DNA of 64,000 nucleotides from Shewanella donghaensis (GTDB taxonomy: Bacteria; Pseudomonadota; Gammaproteobacteria; Enterobacterales; Shewanellaceae), in NCBI RefSeq assembly GCF_007567505.1, contig NZ_CP041783.1, forward strand, positions 744,001-808,000, read 5' to 3'. The notes under the pieces are model-generated. The model had not been told where the DNA came from and did not search any database. It saw nothing but the letters and a program-made list of their open reading frames with translations. Position numbers and translations under genes: made by a program. Positions within the stretch are counted from its first letter, which is position 1, and each line of letters starts with the position of its first letter. Below, piece after piece: positions 37,893 to 46,967 of this stretch.

Positions 37893-37974
37893 AACAATTC
37901 CTCGTACAATTTTATAAAATGTTTATTAAACCAGCATATAAATGAGTTAAACCTTAATTAATATAATAAGACTT

Positions 37975-38004
37975 CTTAACTTCACTTAACTTCATTTAAC
38001 TTCG
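37975..38004. repeat. Three tandem 10-mers at the 3' end of the symporter gene
   Basis: CTTAACTTCA, CTTAACTTCA, TTTAACTTCG in direct tandem. The TGA stop of the symporter gene (37994-37992) lies in the middle copy, so slippage here would move the stop. Confidence 0.8.
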
Positions 38005-39347
38005 GCCAGGTTTAATTGAATCTTTTTAACTTCTAATTCTGTTAATCGATATTTACTAATAACCACTAAACAAACAACCGTGCAAATAATAGGTATGCCA
38101 GCGAAGGCAAGTAAAATACCTGAAAGTGTATGCTCTGTTTGCACTTCATTAGGAATATAATCATAAGCAGATAATATCCAGCCAGCTAACGCCCCACCAA
38201 TTGCAAAACCGAATTTAATCGCCAGTAAATGTCCAGAAAATGTAATTGCAGTCAGCCTTTTACCGATTTTCTCAACACCATAATCAACAGTGTCAGCAAC
38301 CATAGAAAACATGATGGGGGTAATGATCATATGTGCAAAGTTAGCAATGAAGTAAGTCACAAATATGAGCGCTATTTGGTCACTATCAATGACGTAAAAT
38401 AATGAATGAGAAATGATAACAACCACTAAAGCCACTTGAAACAGAATCTTTTTCTCAATGAATTTAGAGAGAAAGTTGGTCGAAATTGCCCCCAACACTG
38501 AACCCACTGCCGCCAAGGTTAAGAAGTTTGATAGTAACTCCTCATCACCGATGTAATATTTAATATAGTGCGGTGCAACAGATGCGCGAATTCCGATTAG
38601 GATCAAGGTAGCAAGACTAATAATCGCGATAACAAGCCATTGGTCATTTTTAAATAGCTGAAAAAAGTCTTTAAAAATACTCTGAGTTGAGCGCTCATGT
38701 TTATCAGTTTCGTTGGTTAATGTTTCCTTCGTCATTGCAAAACACAATAAAAAGCAAACAGCAGCTAATGAGCCCATGAATATCATCGCTAACGGATAAC
38801 CAACAGCATCGTCGCCTTGACCGAAATATTCAACTAAACGCGGTATTGCCCACACGATAACGACTAGTGCAGCCATTGCCATGGCAAATCGAAATGATTG
38901 TAATGATGTACGCTCTTTAGGATCTGACGCCATCACCCCGCCCAATGCGCCATAAGGAATATTAATTGCGGTGTAACATGTCATTAATAGCCCATAAGTA
39001 ACGTAGGCATATATGAGTTTGCCTGTGCTATCAAAATCAGGTGTTATAAACGCTAAACAGGCTAATACACCATAAGGTACTGCTAAAAATAGAATGTAAG
39101 GACGATATGAGCCCCAACGTGTACGGGTTCTGTCGGCGATTCCGCCCATGATAGGGTCAGTGAATCCATCAAACAATCGTACAGATAAAAGTAATGTGCC
39201 AGCTGCAGCTGCTGACAAGCCATAAACATCGGTATAAAAAATCAGCATGAAGTTAGCGACCATTTGAAACACAATATTACTTGCAGTGTCCCCAAGGCCA
39301 TATCCAAGCTTTTCTTTAATGCTGAGTTTATTAATAAAAGTGTCCAT
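37992..39347 (-). CDS. GPH-family sugar:cation symporter (XynT/XylP-like)
   Basis: A 451-residue inner-membrane transporter with about 12 segments. KLSIKEKLGYGLGDTASNIVFQMVANFMLIFYTDVYGL and RLFDGFTDPIMGGIADRTRTRWGSYRPYIL are hallmarks of the glycoside-pentoside-hexuronide symporters, which include XynT, XylP and MelB. Import of xylo-oligosaccharides or xylosides from the periplasm is the likely job, given the neighbouring GH43 and GH10 genes. An inverted repeat (39367-39385) sits directly upstream. The 3' end has three tandem 10-base repeats spanning the stop. Confidence 0.9.
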   Translation of the reverse strand: MDTFINKLSIKEKLGYGLGDTASNIVFQMVANFMLIFYTDVYGLSAAAAGTLLLSVRLFDGFTDPIMGGIADRTRTRWGSYRPYILFLAVPYGVLACLAFITPDFDSTGKLIYAYVTYGLLMTCYTAINIPYGALGGVMASDPKERTSLQSFRFAMAMAALVVIVWAIPRLVEYFGQGDDAVGYPLAMIFMGSLAAVCFLLCFAMTKETLTNETDKHERSTQSIFKDFFQLFKNDQWLVIAIISLATLILIGIRASVAPHYIKYYIGDEELLSNFLTLAAVGSVLGAISTNFLSKFIEKKILFQVALVVVIISHSLFYVIDSDQIALIFVTYFIANFAHMIITPIMFSMVADTVDYGVEKIGKRLTAITFSGHLLAIKFGFAIGGALAGWILSAYDYIPNEVQTEHTLSGILLAFAGIPIICTVVCLVVISKYRLTELEVKKIQLNLAEVK

Positions 39348-39366
39348 TACTGTTCCAACTAAAGGT

Positions 39367-39385
39367 TATAGTCATAAACACTATA
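39367..39385. promoter_or_regulatory. Candidate Nudix-regulator operator, site 4
   Basis: TATAGTCATAAACACTATA: perfect 6-bp inverted repeat around a GT-N7-AC core, 20 bases upstream of the symporter start. Confidence 0.6.
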
Positions 39386-39436
39386 TCAAACCATTAACAT
39401 TGTAAACAACTTTGATTAACTTTTAACAGGATGTAA

Positions 39437-39460
39437 AAAAAGACAGCGAATGCTGTCTTT
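39437..39460 (-). terminator. Terminator of the Nudix regulator gene
   Basis: Perfect 9-bp stem AAAGACAGC/GCTGTCTTT, loop GAAT, with a seven-base T run on the minus strand. Confidence 0.88.
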
Positions 39461-39481
39461 ATTAGATTTGAAAATTTGCTT

Positions 39482-40198
39482 TTAGTATTCGAATGTATAA
39501 CCGAATTGTGCCAATTTTTCATAGACTTCCACATCAAACCGATACAGTGCAGCAGCGCGATGTGCTACATTGCGTTGCTTTTCTTTACAGTCGATGAGTA
39601 AATCCATTTTTAATATTTTTCTGCGGAAGTTGGGTTTGTCTAGCGTTACGCCCAATATAGATTCATATAAATCTTGCAGTTGTAATAGCGTGAACTTTTC
39701 AGGTAACAAGCTGAAACCAATAGGTTCATGCCTTACTTTGTATTTCAGATGATTTAAGCAACTGGCCAAAATATTATCATGATCAAACATCAGTGTTGGT
39801 ACTTGTCTCACATCAAACCATTCACACTCAATCGCATTAGCACCATGAGTTAAATTGGTGTCATCGAAACGGACTAGAGAATAAAAAGCAATGGTAATAA
39901 TTCGTCTAGCAGGATAGCGATCAACATCGCCAAATGCACCAAGTTGGTCTAAGTACAAGTTTTCAACACCTGTCGTGTTTTTAACAACGCGAGATGCTGC
40001 CGTTTCAAGGTTTTCATTACTACGCACCCAGTGACCTACTAGTCCCCACTTATTTGTTGCAAGCCCCTGATTATATTTAACCAGCAACACTTTTAGCTTG
40101 CCTTCATGTAGGGTAAAAATAAGATTATCGACGGTTAAGTTACTAATACAATCAGCTGGGATGGTTTCTTCATCAATAACGTCGTTTATAAAATTCAC
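39482..40198 (-). CDS. Nudix-type transcription regulator (NrtR-like)
   Basis: A 238-residue protein with an N-terminal Nudix fold (DNLIFTLHEGKLKVLLVK, LVGHWVRSNENLETAASRVVKNTTGVENLYLDQLGAFGDVDRYPARRIITIAFY) and a C-terminal winged-helix part (FTLLQLQDLYESILGVTLDKPNFRRKILKMDLL). The Nudix box GX5EX7REUXEEXGU is degenerate, with no REXXEE, so it should bind a ligand and not hydrolyse it, as in NrtR regulators. NrtR-family members bind sites with a GT-N7-AC core; four such sites lie in this locus. It starts at GTG. A pentose or xylose derivative is a likely effector. Confidence 0.88.
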   Translation of the reverse strand: MNFINDVIDEETIPADCISNLTVDNLIFTLHEGKLKVLLVKYNQGLATNKWGLVGHWVRSNENLETAASRVVKNTTGVENLYLDQLGAFGDVDRYPARRIITIAFYSLVRFDDTNLTHGANAIECEWFDVRQVPTLMFDHDNILASCLNHLKYKVRHEPIGFSLLPEKFTLLQLQDLYESILGVTLDKPNFRRKILKMDLLIDCKEKQRNVAHRAAALYRFDVEVYEKLAQFGYTFEY

Positions 40199-40561
40199 AG
40201 GAGGTTTCCAATTAGTAAAACAAGCTTTGTGATAAAAGGTTAAGACATGCTGCAGTTAATTATCCACTACCATATGGCCTAACAGTGAAACACAACAGAA
40301 TTGATAATCACTTTACTCATCAAAAACATAATTGTAAATGACTGATACAAATTCCATTTATCGTTTTTAGGAGGAAGAGTTGAATAAAAAAGAACAAATA
40401 CCTGGTGTGATAAGCGTCTATATAGCTGCGATTTCTGCCAATGGTTAAACAGACGTTTTGTGTTTACAAAATAAATTGAATATCTATCTATAATTACTCA
40501 ATCAACGACTAACTCGAAACAGTAGTCCAGCTTAAACTGTATAAGAAATTACCACAAAAGG
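40199..40561. other. Intergenic region between the two regulator genes
   Basis: 363 bases. It contains the promoter region of the Nudix regulator on the minus strand and, on the plus strand, one possible 22-codon reading frame behind a strong ribosome-binding site (40380-40448). Confidence 0.6.
40380..40448 (+). CDS. Possible 22-residue small protein, TTG start
   Basis: TTTTTAGGAGGAAGAG directly precedes a TTG that opens a 22-codon frame encoding NKKEQIPGVISVYIAAISANG, ended by TAA. The ribosome-binding site is among the best in the window, but the frame is short, the start is TTG and I know no homologue. It is the only plus-strand candidate between the minus-strand Nudix and LacI genes. It might be a true small protein, or the relic of the first codons of a lost gene. 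Confidence 0.3.
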   Translation: MNKKEQIPGVISVYIAAISANG

Positions 40562-41596
40562 TTATTCAATTGGTTTACTGGACTCTCTTTGAATTATTTT
40601 AAAATCTAAAATATTGCGTAATTGATTGCTTTTTAAATCGGTAAAATCTTTAACCTTATTAGAAGTAAACAAACTAACAGCTAACTTTGCCATTTCATCA
40701 ATGGGTTGTCTTACTGTAGTAATATTTGGCCATACTACCGTTGCAAGGGTTGTATCATCAAATCCGACAACGGATAAATCATTTGGAACATTGATCCCTT
40801 GATTTTGTGCGATCGAGATAACCGCTGCAGCCATATCGTCATTGGCAGCAAATATGGCACTAGGTTTGTCTTTTAAAGCTAACATTTTTGTCGCTGCAAC
40901 CATGCCAGATTGATAAGTAAAACAACCTTGTTCTATGTATTCTGGTGGGGTGTTGATTTTATTTGAGCGTAAAGCATCTAAATAACCCTGATAACGTAAG
41001 CGACTAACACCTTGATTAGCATCACCGATAATATGACCAATTTTATTATGGCCTTGCTTAATCAACATTTCCGTTAAATCAAACGCAGCTTGATAATCAT
41101 CCATACAAATATACGGCGAGATAGTTAAATGGCTGTCGGGTGCCACTCGCACAAACGGAACATTAGCCTCTTGTAAGCAATCAATGATTTCTTTTTGCTC
41201 ACACACAGGCGGCAATAAAATCATCCCATCGACCTTGGTTTCATTGATCAAATCTTTTACAGATTGCAGTGTTTTTTCAATGTTCTTATCCGCTTCATCA
41301 ACCACTAAATGAAAGCCCTTAGTTCGGCAACTTTTTAACGCGCTTAACAAGAACTGACTTATATAGGCATCGCTGGGATTATCATAAAGTAATCCTATTA
41401 AATAGGATTTATTACTGGCTAAACGACGAGCAGATTCGTTAGGTCGATATTGTAACTGTTCGGCAACGGCTAACACTTTGCTGCGAGTGCTATCACTGAC
41501 TTTAGGATCTTGATTTAACACCCTTGATACAGTCATCATTGACACACCCGCTTCTAGCGCTACATCTTGTATGCGGGCTTTTTTTACTTTGACCAT
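40562..41596 (-). CDS. xylR: LacI-family transcription regulator, probable xylose regulator
   Basis: A 344-residue LacI-type repressor. The helix-turn-helix is ARIQDVALEAGVSMMTVSRVLNQDPKVSDSTRSKV (about 6-40), followed by the hinge-helix QYRPNESARRLASNKSYLIGLLYDNP and a periplasmic-binding-protein-like effector domain with AIFAANDDMAAAVISIAQNQGI and VVGFDDTTLATVVWPNITTVRQP. It is most likely the regulator of the two TGTTAGCGCTAACA sites before xylB-xylA-tal and the GH43 xylosidase gene; that site is close to the xyl-box of Xanthomonas XylR. Effector by context: xylose or a xylo-oligosaccharide. AGGTAAGCAATG gives the start. Confidence 0.88.
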   Translation of the reverse strand: MVKVKKARIQDVALEAGVSMMTVSRVLNQDPKVSDSTRSKVLAVAEQLQYRPNESARRLASNKSYLIGLLYDNPSDAYISQFLLSALKSCRTKGFHLVVDEADKNIEKTLQSVKDLINETKVDGMILLPPVCEQKEIIDCLQEANVPFVRVAPDSHLTISPYICMDDYQAAFDLTEMLIKQGHNKIGHIIGDANQGVSRLRYQGYLDALRSNKINTPPEYIEQGCFTYQSGMVAATKMLALKDKPSAIFAANDDMAAAVISIAQNQGINVPNDLSVVGFDDTTLATVVWPNITTVRQPIDEMAKLAVSLFTSNKVKDFTDLKSNQLRNILDFKIIQRESSKPIE

Positions 41597-41852
41597 TGCT
41601 TACCTACTAATAAAACTACGTCGAGAAATTAAACAGTTAATGACTGTATGAAGATAGACAGCTATTTGGGTACGTTACATTATGAATAATAACATTTTTA
41701 AAATCATAAATGTAATAACCTACTTTCCTAGAAGCGACCATTAGCCATATTAAATTAATGAAATCAGACTCATTCTACACATGCCATAAAATTGCCCGTA
41801 AATCGCTAAAGACAATCAGTAGCTATATATGAGAACCAAATTAGATCGCTAA

Positions 41853-41877
41853 AAAAAAGCGCTAAAAAAGCGCTTTT
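41853..41877 (-). terminator. Terminator overlapping the end of the oxidoreductase gene
   Basis: Minus strand: stem AAAAGCGCT/AGCGCTTTT with a short AT-rich loop, followed by T. The 5' arm is made of the last codons of the gene and the TAG stop (41864-41862) falls at the base of the second arm. Confidence 0.75.
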
Positions 41878-42818
41878 ACACTGGCCAGCTGGCTTTGAAA
41901 TAATAAGCTGTGTTGATGGCTAACAACCGCACTTTGTAACTTCCCTTCCTCAATGAGTCGACATGCTTCATCTGCTTCAAAGTGATAACCCAGTGATTGC
42001 CTGTTGTCATTAAAACTCTCAACCAATTCATCAAGGTGAAATAAACGACACTCTTTAGCTCTAAAGGCATCAGGAATTAAAATATAACCTTTATCACCGA
42101 TAAGATAGGCATTATTACTTAATCGACATTGAAAGGATGTCGCAAGACTGACCATCACATCATCACTTTTACCTATGATAATGACATCATCCTCAACACC
42201 GGTTTCACAAACATTGGCTTTAACAAACAAGTTATCGATATCTGCTTCAAGAAAGAAATCTGCAATAGCTAACGGGTAAATACCCATATCTAATAAGCAT
42301 CCTCCCGCTAAATTAGGATTGTACTCTCGACCATCTAATTTAAAAGGCACGGGATAACCAAAATCAACTTTAATATGTTTAAGCTGTCCGATGCGGCCAT
42401 CATTTAACCACTCTTTAGCTTTTTGCATCGCGGGTAAAAAATAGGTCCATAATGCTTCCATTAGTAGCAAACCTTTATCTTGCGCTAACCTGACTAATAT
42501 TTCACATTCTTTATGTGAAACTGTCATGGGTTTTTCGCACAGTACGTGTTTTCCTGCTGATAAGGCATCAAAGGCTTGTTGAAAATGAAAATTGTGGGGC
42601 GTGGCAACATACACAATATCCACCTTGGGATCATCAAATAATGTTTGGTAGCCTTCGTAGGATTTTTCAACATTATATTGTTTAGCAAATTCATCAGCGT
42701 CAGCTTGCTTTCTTGCGGCTACTGCATATAAATGGCTATTCTTTGAAAAAATTAAGTCTTGGCAAAATAAACCTGCAATCCTTCCTGCACTCACAATACC
42801 CCAATTTAGCTGAGTCAT
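41862..42818 (-). CDS. Gfo/Idh/MocA-family oxidoreductase
   Basis: A 318-residue NAD(P)-dependent oxidoreductase. The Rossmann part reads LNWGIVSAGRIAGLFCQDLI, then VDIVYVATPHNFHFQQAFDALSAGKHVLCEKPMTVS with the catalytic Lys in CEKP, and NLAGGCLLDMGIYPLAIADFFL. This is the group of dimeric dihydrodiol dehydrogenases and D-xylose (NADP) dehydrogenases, so a xylose-oxidising or related side reaction is possible; the substrate is not proven. AAAAGGGAATTAGAAATG supports ATG 42818 and not the ATG 13 codons upstream. Divergent from xylB; the xyl-box between them could control both. Confidence 0.87.
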   Translation of the reverse strand: MTQLNWGIVSAGRIAGLFCQDLIFSKNSHLYAVAARKQADADEFAKQYNVEKSYEGYQTLFDDPKVDIVYVATPHNFHFQQAFDALSAGKHVLCEKPMTVSHKECEILVRLAQDKGLLLMEALWTYFLPAMQKAKEWLNDGRIGQLKHIKVDFGYPVPFKLDGREYNPNLAGGCLLDMGIYPLAIADFFLEADIDNLFVKANVCETGVEDDVIIIGKSDDVMVSLATSFQCRLSNNAYLIGDKGYILIPDAFRAKECRLFHLDELVESFNDNRQSLGYHFEADEACRLIEEGKLQSAVVSHQHSLLFQSQLASVKALF

Positions 42819-42978
42819 TTCTAATTCCCTTTTATGTTTAAAGATATATTTTGCCAAAACTACATCGCTATTGCGGTCTTATCACTAAGGTTAATTGGCT
42901 ATAGCAAAAGTTAACAAGCAACTGACGTTAACATTAATTACACAAAATACCCTTGATAGATTTAAAACTCAATGCTAA

Positions 42979-42992
42979 TGTTAGCGCTAACA
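42979..42992. promoter_or_regulatory. Xyl-box upstream of xylB-xylA-tal
   Basis: Perfect 14-bp palindrome TGTTAGCGCTAACA, 32 bases before the xylB start. One base from the Xanthomonas xyl-box TGGTAGCGCTAACA as I recall it. Confidence 0.8.
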
Positions 42993-43024
42993 AAGTATAA
43001 CACAATATAACAACGGATTGAATT

Positions 43025-44485
43025 ATGTATCTTGGAATCGACTTAGGAACTTCTTGTGTAAAGGTCATTATTTTAGACAATGATGATCAGTTGTTAGCAC
43101 AAGCGAGTTCAGCACTAACAATATCTCGACCACAATCACAATGGTCTGAACAAGATCCGAACCAATGGTGGCAAGCGACCTGTTTAGCAATGGCTGAGCT
43201 CAAATTAACCCAAGCTGATTTGCTCAAAAAAATTAACGCTATTGGTTTGTCAGGTCAGATGCATGGCGCAACCTTACTCGATAGTAATGACCAAATCATT
43301 CGTCCAGCGATATTGTGGAATGACGGCCGTAGCCAAGTTCAATGCAAAACCTTAGAAGAAAATGAACCTGATTCACGTGACATTACTGGCAACATCGCGA
43401 TGCCAGGCTTCACTGCCCCTAAATTATTATGGGTAAAGGAGAATGAGCCAGAAAACTTTAATAAAGTTGCCAAGGTTCTATTGCCTAAGGACTTTTTACG
43501 TTTACAAATGACCGGAGACTATGCCTCTGATATGTCTGATGCAGCCGGTACGCTCTGGCTAGACGTAAAGAACCGTTGCTGGTCAGAAGCAATGTTATCA
43601 GCAACATCAATGACTATTGAGCAAATGCCGTCGTTATATGAAGGCACTGACATTACCGGAACATTAAGCGAGGACATCGCTAGTTTATGGGGAATGAACA
43701 CTGTACCTGTTGTCGCAGGTGCAGGTGACAATGCGGCTGGAGCCATAGGTATTGGCGTGATAAAGCCCAATCAAGCATTTTTATCACTGGGCACCTCAGG
43801 GGTATATTTTGTGGCAAATGAGCAATATTTACCCAACCCGGATAATGCGGTACATACATTTTGCCATTGCTTGAGTAATACATGGCACCAAATGTCAGTG
43901 GTATTAAGTGCAGCAAGTTGCTTGACCTGGGTGACTAAACTAACGGGCTACGACAACGAATCTGCTTTATTAGATCAAATAGCTAAATGTGATTTCAGCC
44001 AGCCAAATTCAGTTTTGTTTTTACCCTATCTATCAGGTGAGCGTACCCCTCACAATAATCCGACTGCTAAAGGGGTTTTCTTTGGTTTGGACCATAACAC
44101 TGATGCCGCCACCATGGGCCGTGCGGTATTAGAAGGCGTTGCCTTTGCTTTTGCTGATGGACAACAAGTTTTGTTAGATGCTGGTGCAACTATTGAAGAA
44201 ATAACGGTTATCGGCGGTGGCTCAAAAAGCCGATTATGGGGAGATATTCTTGCTAGCGTATTAAATCGCCCATTGTCCTATCGTGAAGGCGGAGAAGTTG
44301 GCCCTGCCTATGGTGCAGCTAGATTAGCAAGAATAGCCATTGAGCAAAGCCCCGCCGAAAAAGTCTGTACTAGTGGCAAACTCAAACATCTTGTATTACC
44401 TAACCCTGAAATGCAGGGATATTACGCCACGCAATATCAACAATTCAAAAGCTTATATCAAGCCACTAAACACCTATTTATCTAA
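43025..44485 (+). CDS. xylB: Xylulokinase
   Basis: Phosphorylates D-xylulose to xylulose 5-phosphate. 486 residues of the FGGY kinase family: YLGIDLGTSCVKVIILD at the start, GLSGQMHGATLLD (xylulokinase-specific, near 77-89), ILWNDGRSQ, the catalytic-base region AGDNAAGAIGIGV near 235, SLGTSGVYFV, LPYLSGERTPHNNP and the adenosine motif TVIGGGSKSRLWGDILASVL. The order and length match E. coli XylB. First gene of xylB-xylA-tal, with the xyl-box 32 bases upstream. Confidence 0.97.
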   Translation: MYLGIDLGTSCVKVIILDNDDQLLAQASSALTISRPQSQWSEQDPNQWWQATCLAMAELKLTQADLLKKINAIGLSGQMHGATLLDSNDQIIRPAILWNDGRSQVQCKTLEENEPDSRDITGNIAMPGFTAPKLLWVKENEPENFNKVAKVLLPKDFLRLQMTGDYASDMSDAAGTLWLDVKNRCWSEAMLSATSMTIEQMPSLYEGTDITGTLSEDIASLWGMNTVPVVAGAGDNAAGAIGIGVIKPNQAFLSLGTSGVYFVANEQYLPNPDNAVHTFCHCLSNTWHQMSVVLSAASCLTWVTKLTGYDNESALLDQIAKCDFSQPNSVLFLPYLSGERTPHNNPTAKGVFFGLDHNTDAATMGRAVLEGVAFAFADGQQVLLDAGATIEEITVIGGGSKSRLWGDILASVLNRPLSYREGGEVGPAYGAARLARIAIEQSPAEKVCTSGKLKHLVLPNPEMQGYYATQYQQFKSLYQATKHLFI

Positions 44486-44556
44486 TTTACATCTTATAAA
44501 TAAATAAAAAACTAATACAAATCATATACAAACTAACCGAAAAATATGGAGTCATC

Positions 44557-45876
44557 ATGAGCGAACAATTTTTTAAGAATGTCGAAAAAATCAAATTCGA
44601 AGGCGAATCGAGTAAAAACCCTTTTGCATTTCGTTACTACGACGAAAACCGTGTAGTCATGGGTAAAACAATGAAAGAACATTTACGTTTTGCCGCATGC
44701 TACTGGCATAACTTCTGTTCTACAGGTTTTGATATTTTTGGTGAAGGCACCTTTGACAGACCTTGGATTCAGCCAGTCGGTGATCAACTTGCATTAGCTG
44801 AACAAAAAGCCAAAGTCGCCTTTGAATTTTTTGAAAAACTCGGTGTACCTTACTTTTGCTTTCACGACACGGACATAGCACCTGAAGGGGCTACGCTAAA
44901 AGAAAGCCATGCTAACGTAAATCATATTGCTGATGTACTAGAAAAAGAAATGCAACGTACTGGGGTTAAATTACTTTGGGGTACAGCTAATCTATTTTCA
45001 AATAAACGGTTTTGTGCCGGTGGTGCAACAAACCCGAACCCTGAAGTTTTTGCCTATGGCGCTGCACAAGTTAAACATGCCATGGAAGTTACTCACCGTT
45101 TAGGTGGTGAGAACTATGTTTTATGGGGTGGCCGTGAAGGTTATGACTCACTACTTAATACTAATTTAAAACAAGAAAGTGAACAGTATGCGCGATTTTT
45201 AAAAATGGTTGTAGAACACAAACATAAAATCGGTTTTAAAGGCACATTATTGATTGAGCCAAAGCCACAAGAACCAACTAAGCACCAATATGACTATGAC
45301 ACGGCAACCGTTGCAGGCTTCTTACACAAGCACGGTTTACAGAATGAAATCAAAGTCAACATTGAAGCGAATCACGCTACTTTGGCTGGTCATAGTTTTC
45401 ATCATGAAGTAGCAGTAGCATGTGCTGAAGGCATTATGGGCAGTATCGATGCTAACCGTGGCGATATGCAAAATGGTTGGGATACAGACCAGTACCCGAA
45501 TGACGTAGCTGAGTGTACGCTAGTCATGTATGAAATTTTAAAGTCAGGTGGCTTTACCACTGGCGGCTTAAATTTTGATACAAAACTTCGTCGTCAGTCA
45601 TGTGAAAATGATGATTTATTCCATGGCCACATTGGCGGTATGGATACCATGGCTAAATCATTACTCAATGCAGCCCAACTTATTGAAGATGCGCCGTTAT
45701 CTTCATTTGTAGAGCAACGTTATGCAGGGTGGAATAAAGGCCTAGGTAAAGATATTTTTGATGGACAACATAGTTTAGAAAGCTTAGCAAAAGTCGTTCA
45801 TGAACAAAATATCAATCCTACATCGACTTCAGGGCGACAAGAACTACTAGAAAACGTCGTCAATCGTTATATTTAA
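44557..45876 (+). CDS. xylA: Xylose isomerase
   Basis: Converts D-xylose to D-xylulose with two divalent metal ions. 439 residues, the class II (longer) type. Visible: [27 protein letters not shown], the base pair residues in [75 protein letters not shown] and [18 protein letters not shown]. All are metal or substrate regions of XylA. GGAGTCATCATG is the ribosome-binding site. 71 bases after xylB; a terminator hairpin follows before tal. Confidence 0.98.
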   Translation: MSEQFFKNVEKIKFEGESSKNPFAFRYYDENRVVMGKTMKEHLRFAACYWHNFCSTGFDIFGEGTFDRPWIQPVGDQLALAEQKAKVAFEFFEKLGVPYFCFHDTDIAPEGATLKESHANVNHIADVLEKEMQRTGVKLLWGTANLFSNKRFCAGGATNPNPEVFAYGAAQVKHAMEVTHRLGGENYVLWGGREGYDSLLNTNLKQESEQYARFLKMVVEHKHKIGFKGTLLIEPKPQEPTKHQYDYDTATVAGFLHKHGLQNEIKVNIEANHATLAGHSFHHEVAVACAEGIMGSIDANRGDMQNGWDTDQYPNDVAECTLVMYEILKSGGFTTGGLNFDTKLRRQSCENDDLFHGHIGGMDTMAKSLLNAAQLIEDAPLSSFVEQRYAGWNKGLGKDIFDGQHSLESLAKVVHEQNINPTSTSGRQELLENVVNRYI

Positions 45877-45883
45877 GGACTGT

Positions 45884-45913
45884 TCCCCCATCTAATAAAT
45901 GGGGGATTTTTTT
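45884..45913 (+). terminator. Terminator hairpin between xylA and tal
   Basis: Perfect 8-bp stem TCCCCCAT/ATGGGGGA, loop CTAATAA, seven T. The 3' arm GGGGGA is also the only ribosome-binding site for tal. Confidence 0.88.
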
Positions 45914-45916
45914 ATC

Positions 45917-46858
45917 ATGAATATGTTGGAACAATTAAAAAAAATCACCACTGTAGTCGCTGATAGCGGCGATATTGACGCGATTAAGCTTCACAAACCT
46001 ATAGATGCAACGACTAACCCTTCTCTCATCTTACAAGCATCAAAACTACCACAATACCAATATCTTATTACTAAATCGATATCTCAAGGTAAAGACAACA
46101 TCGATGATATTTGTGATCATTTAACCGTTAACTTTGGCTGTGAAATTTTAAAATGTATTTCAGGACGTATATCCAGTGAGATTGATGCTAGGTTGTCATT
46201 CGACACTGTAGCAAGCATTGAGAAAGCGAAAAAGATAATTGCCATATATGAGGCCAATGGTATAGATAAAAGCCGGGTACTCGTTAAATTAGCAGCGACA
46301 TGGCAAGGTATTAAGGCAGCTGAAGAGCTTGAAAAACAAGGTATTAATTGTAACCTCACCTTGCTTTTTTCAATGACTCAAGCCATTGCCTGTGCAGAAG
46401 CAAAAGTCACCTTAATTTCCCCCTTTGTGGGACGAATTTTAGACTGGCATGTACAACACTCGGGTAAGCAATTTGAGGCTTTTGAAGATCCAGGCGTATT
46501 GTCTGTCAAGGCTATTTTTGACTATTACAAAACATATAACTATCAAACAGAAATAATGGCAGCAAGTTTCAGAAATATTGATGAAATTATAGCATTAGCC
46601 GGTTGCGACTTACTGACTATTGCACCTAGTTTACTGACTGAATTAAACAATACTCAAGGTAAGTTAGTCCACAAATTAAATACTAAAGAAATATGCAGTG
46701 TTAAGCCTAAGACACTTACAAGGTTAACATTTGAGCAATTCTCGTGGCAGCTAAACGAAGATGAAATGGCTTGTGATAAATTATCAGAAGGGATCCGTAA
46801 TTTTGCTAAAGATCAGACTATCTTAGTTGAAATGATCCAACAGCTTCGCAAAGCATAA
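45917..46858 (+). CDS. tal: Transaldolase
   Basis: Transfers dihydroxyacetone units between sedoheptulose 7-phosphate and glyceraldehyde 3-phosphate, linking the product of XylB to glycolysis. 313 residues of the TalB type: [30 protein letters not shown], the Schiff-base lysine in [19 protein letters not shown] (near 130), [31 protein letters not shown] and [12 protein letters not shown]. The frame is open from 45899, but that ATG lies inside a terminator stem, so ATG 45917 is chosen. It sits behind the hairpin that ends most xylBA transcripts, so it should be made at a lower level. Confidence 0.95.
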   Translation: MNMLEQLKKITTVVADSGDIDAIKLHKPIDATTNPSLILQASKLPQYQYLITKSISQGKDNIDDICDHLTVNFGCEILKCISGRISSEIDARLSFDTVASIEKAKKIIAIYEANGIDKSRVLVKLAATWQGIKAAEELEKQGINCNLTLLFSMTQAIACAEAKVTLISPFVGRILDWHVQHSGKQFEAFEDPGVLSVKAIFDYYKTYNYQTEIMAASFRNIDEIIALAGCDLLTIAPSLLTELNNTQGKLVHKLNTKEICSVKPKTLTRLTFEQFSWQLNEDEMACDKLSEGIRNFAKDQTILVEMIQQLRKA

Positions 46859-46892
46859 CGTTAATCTAAAATGTTAACTGACATTAAAGTTA

Positions 46893-46929
46893 TTAAGGCC
46901 ATCATAATTTATATGATGGCCTTAATTTT
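46893..46929. terminator. Bidirectional terminator between tal and the GH43 xylosidase gene
   Basis: Perfect 14-bp stem TTAAGGCCATCATA/TATGATGGCCTTAA with a 5-base loop and a T-rich tail, between converging stops. Confidence 0.9.
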
Positions 46930-46967
46930 AGTTAAATATGTATCTTTATCGACCCATGATGAATGAG

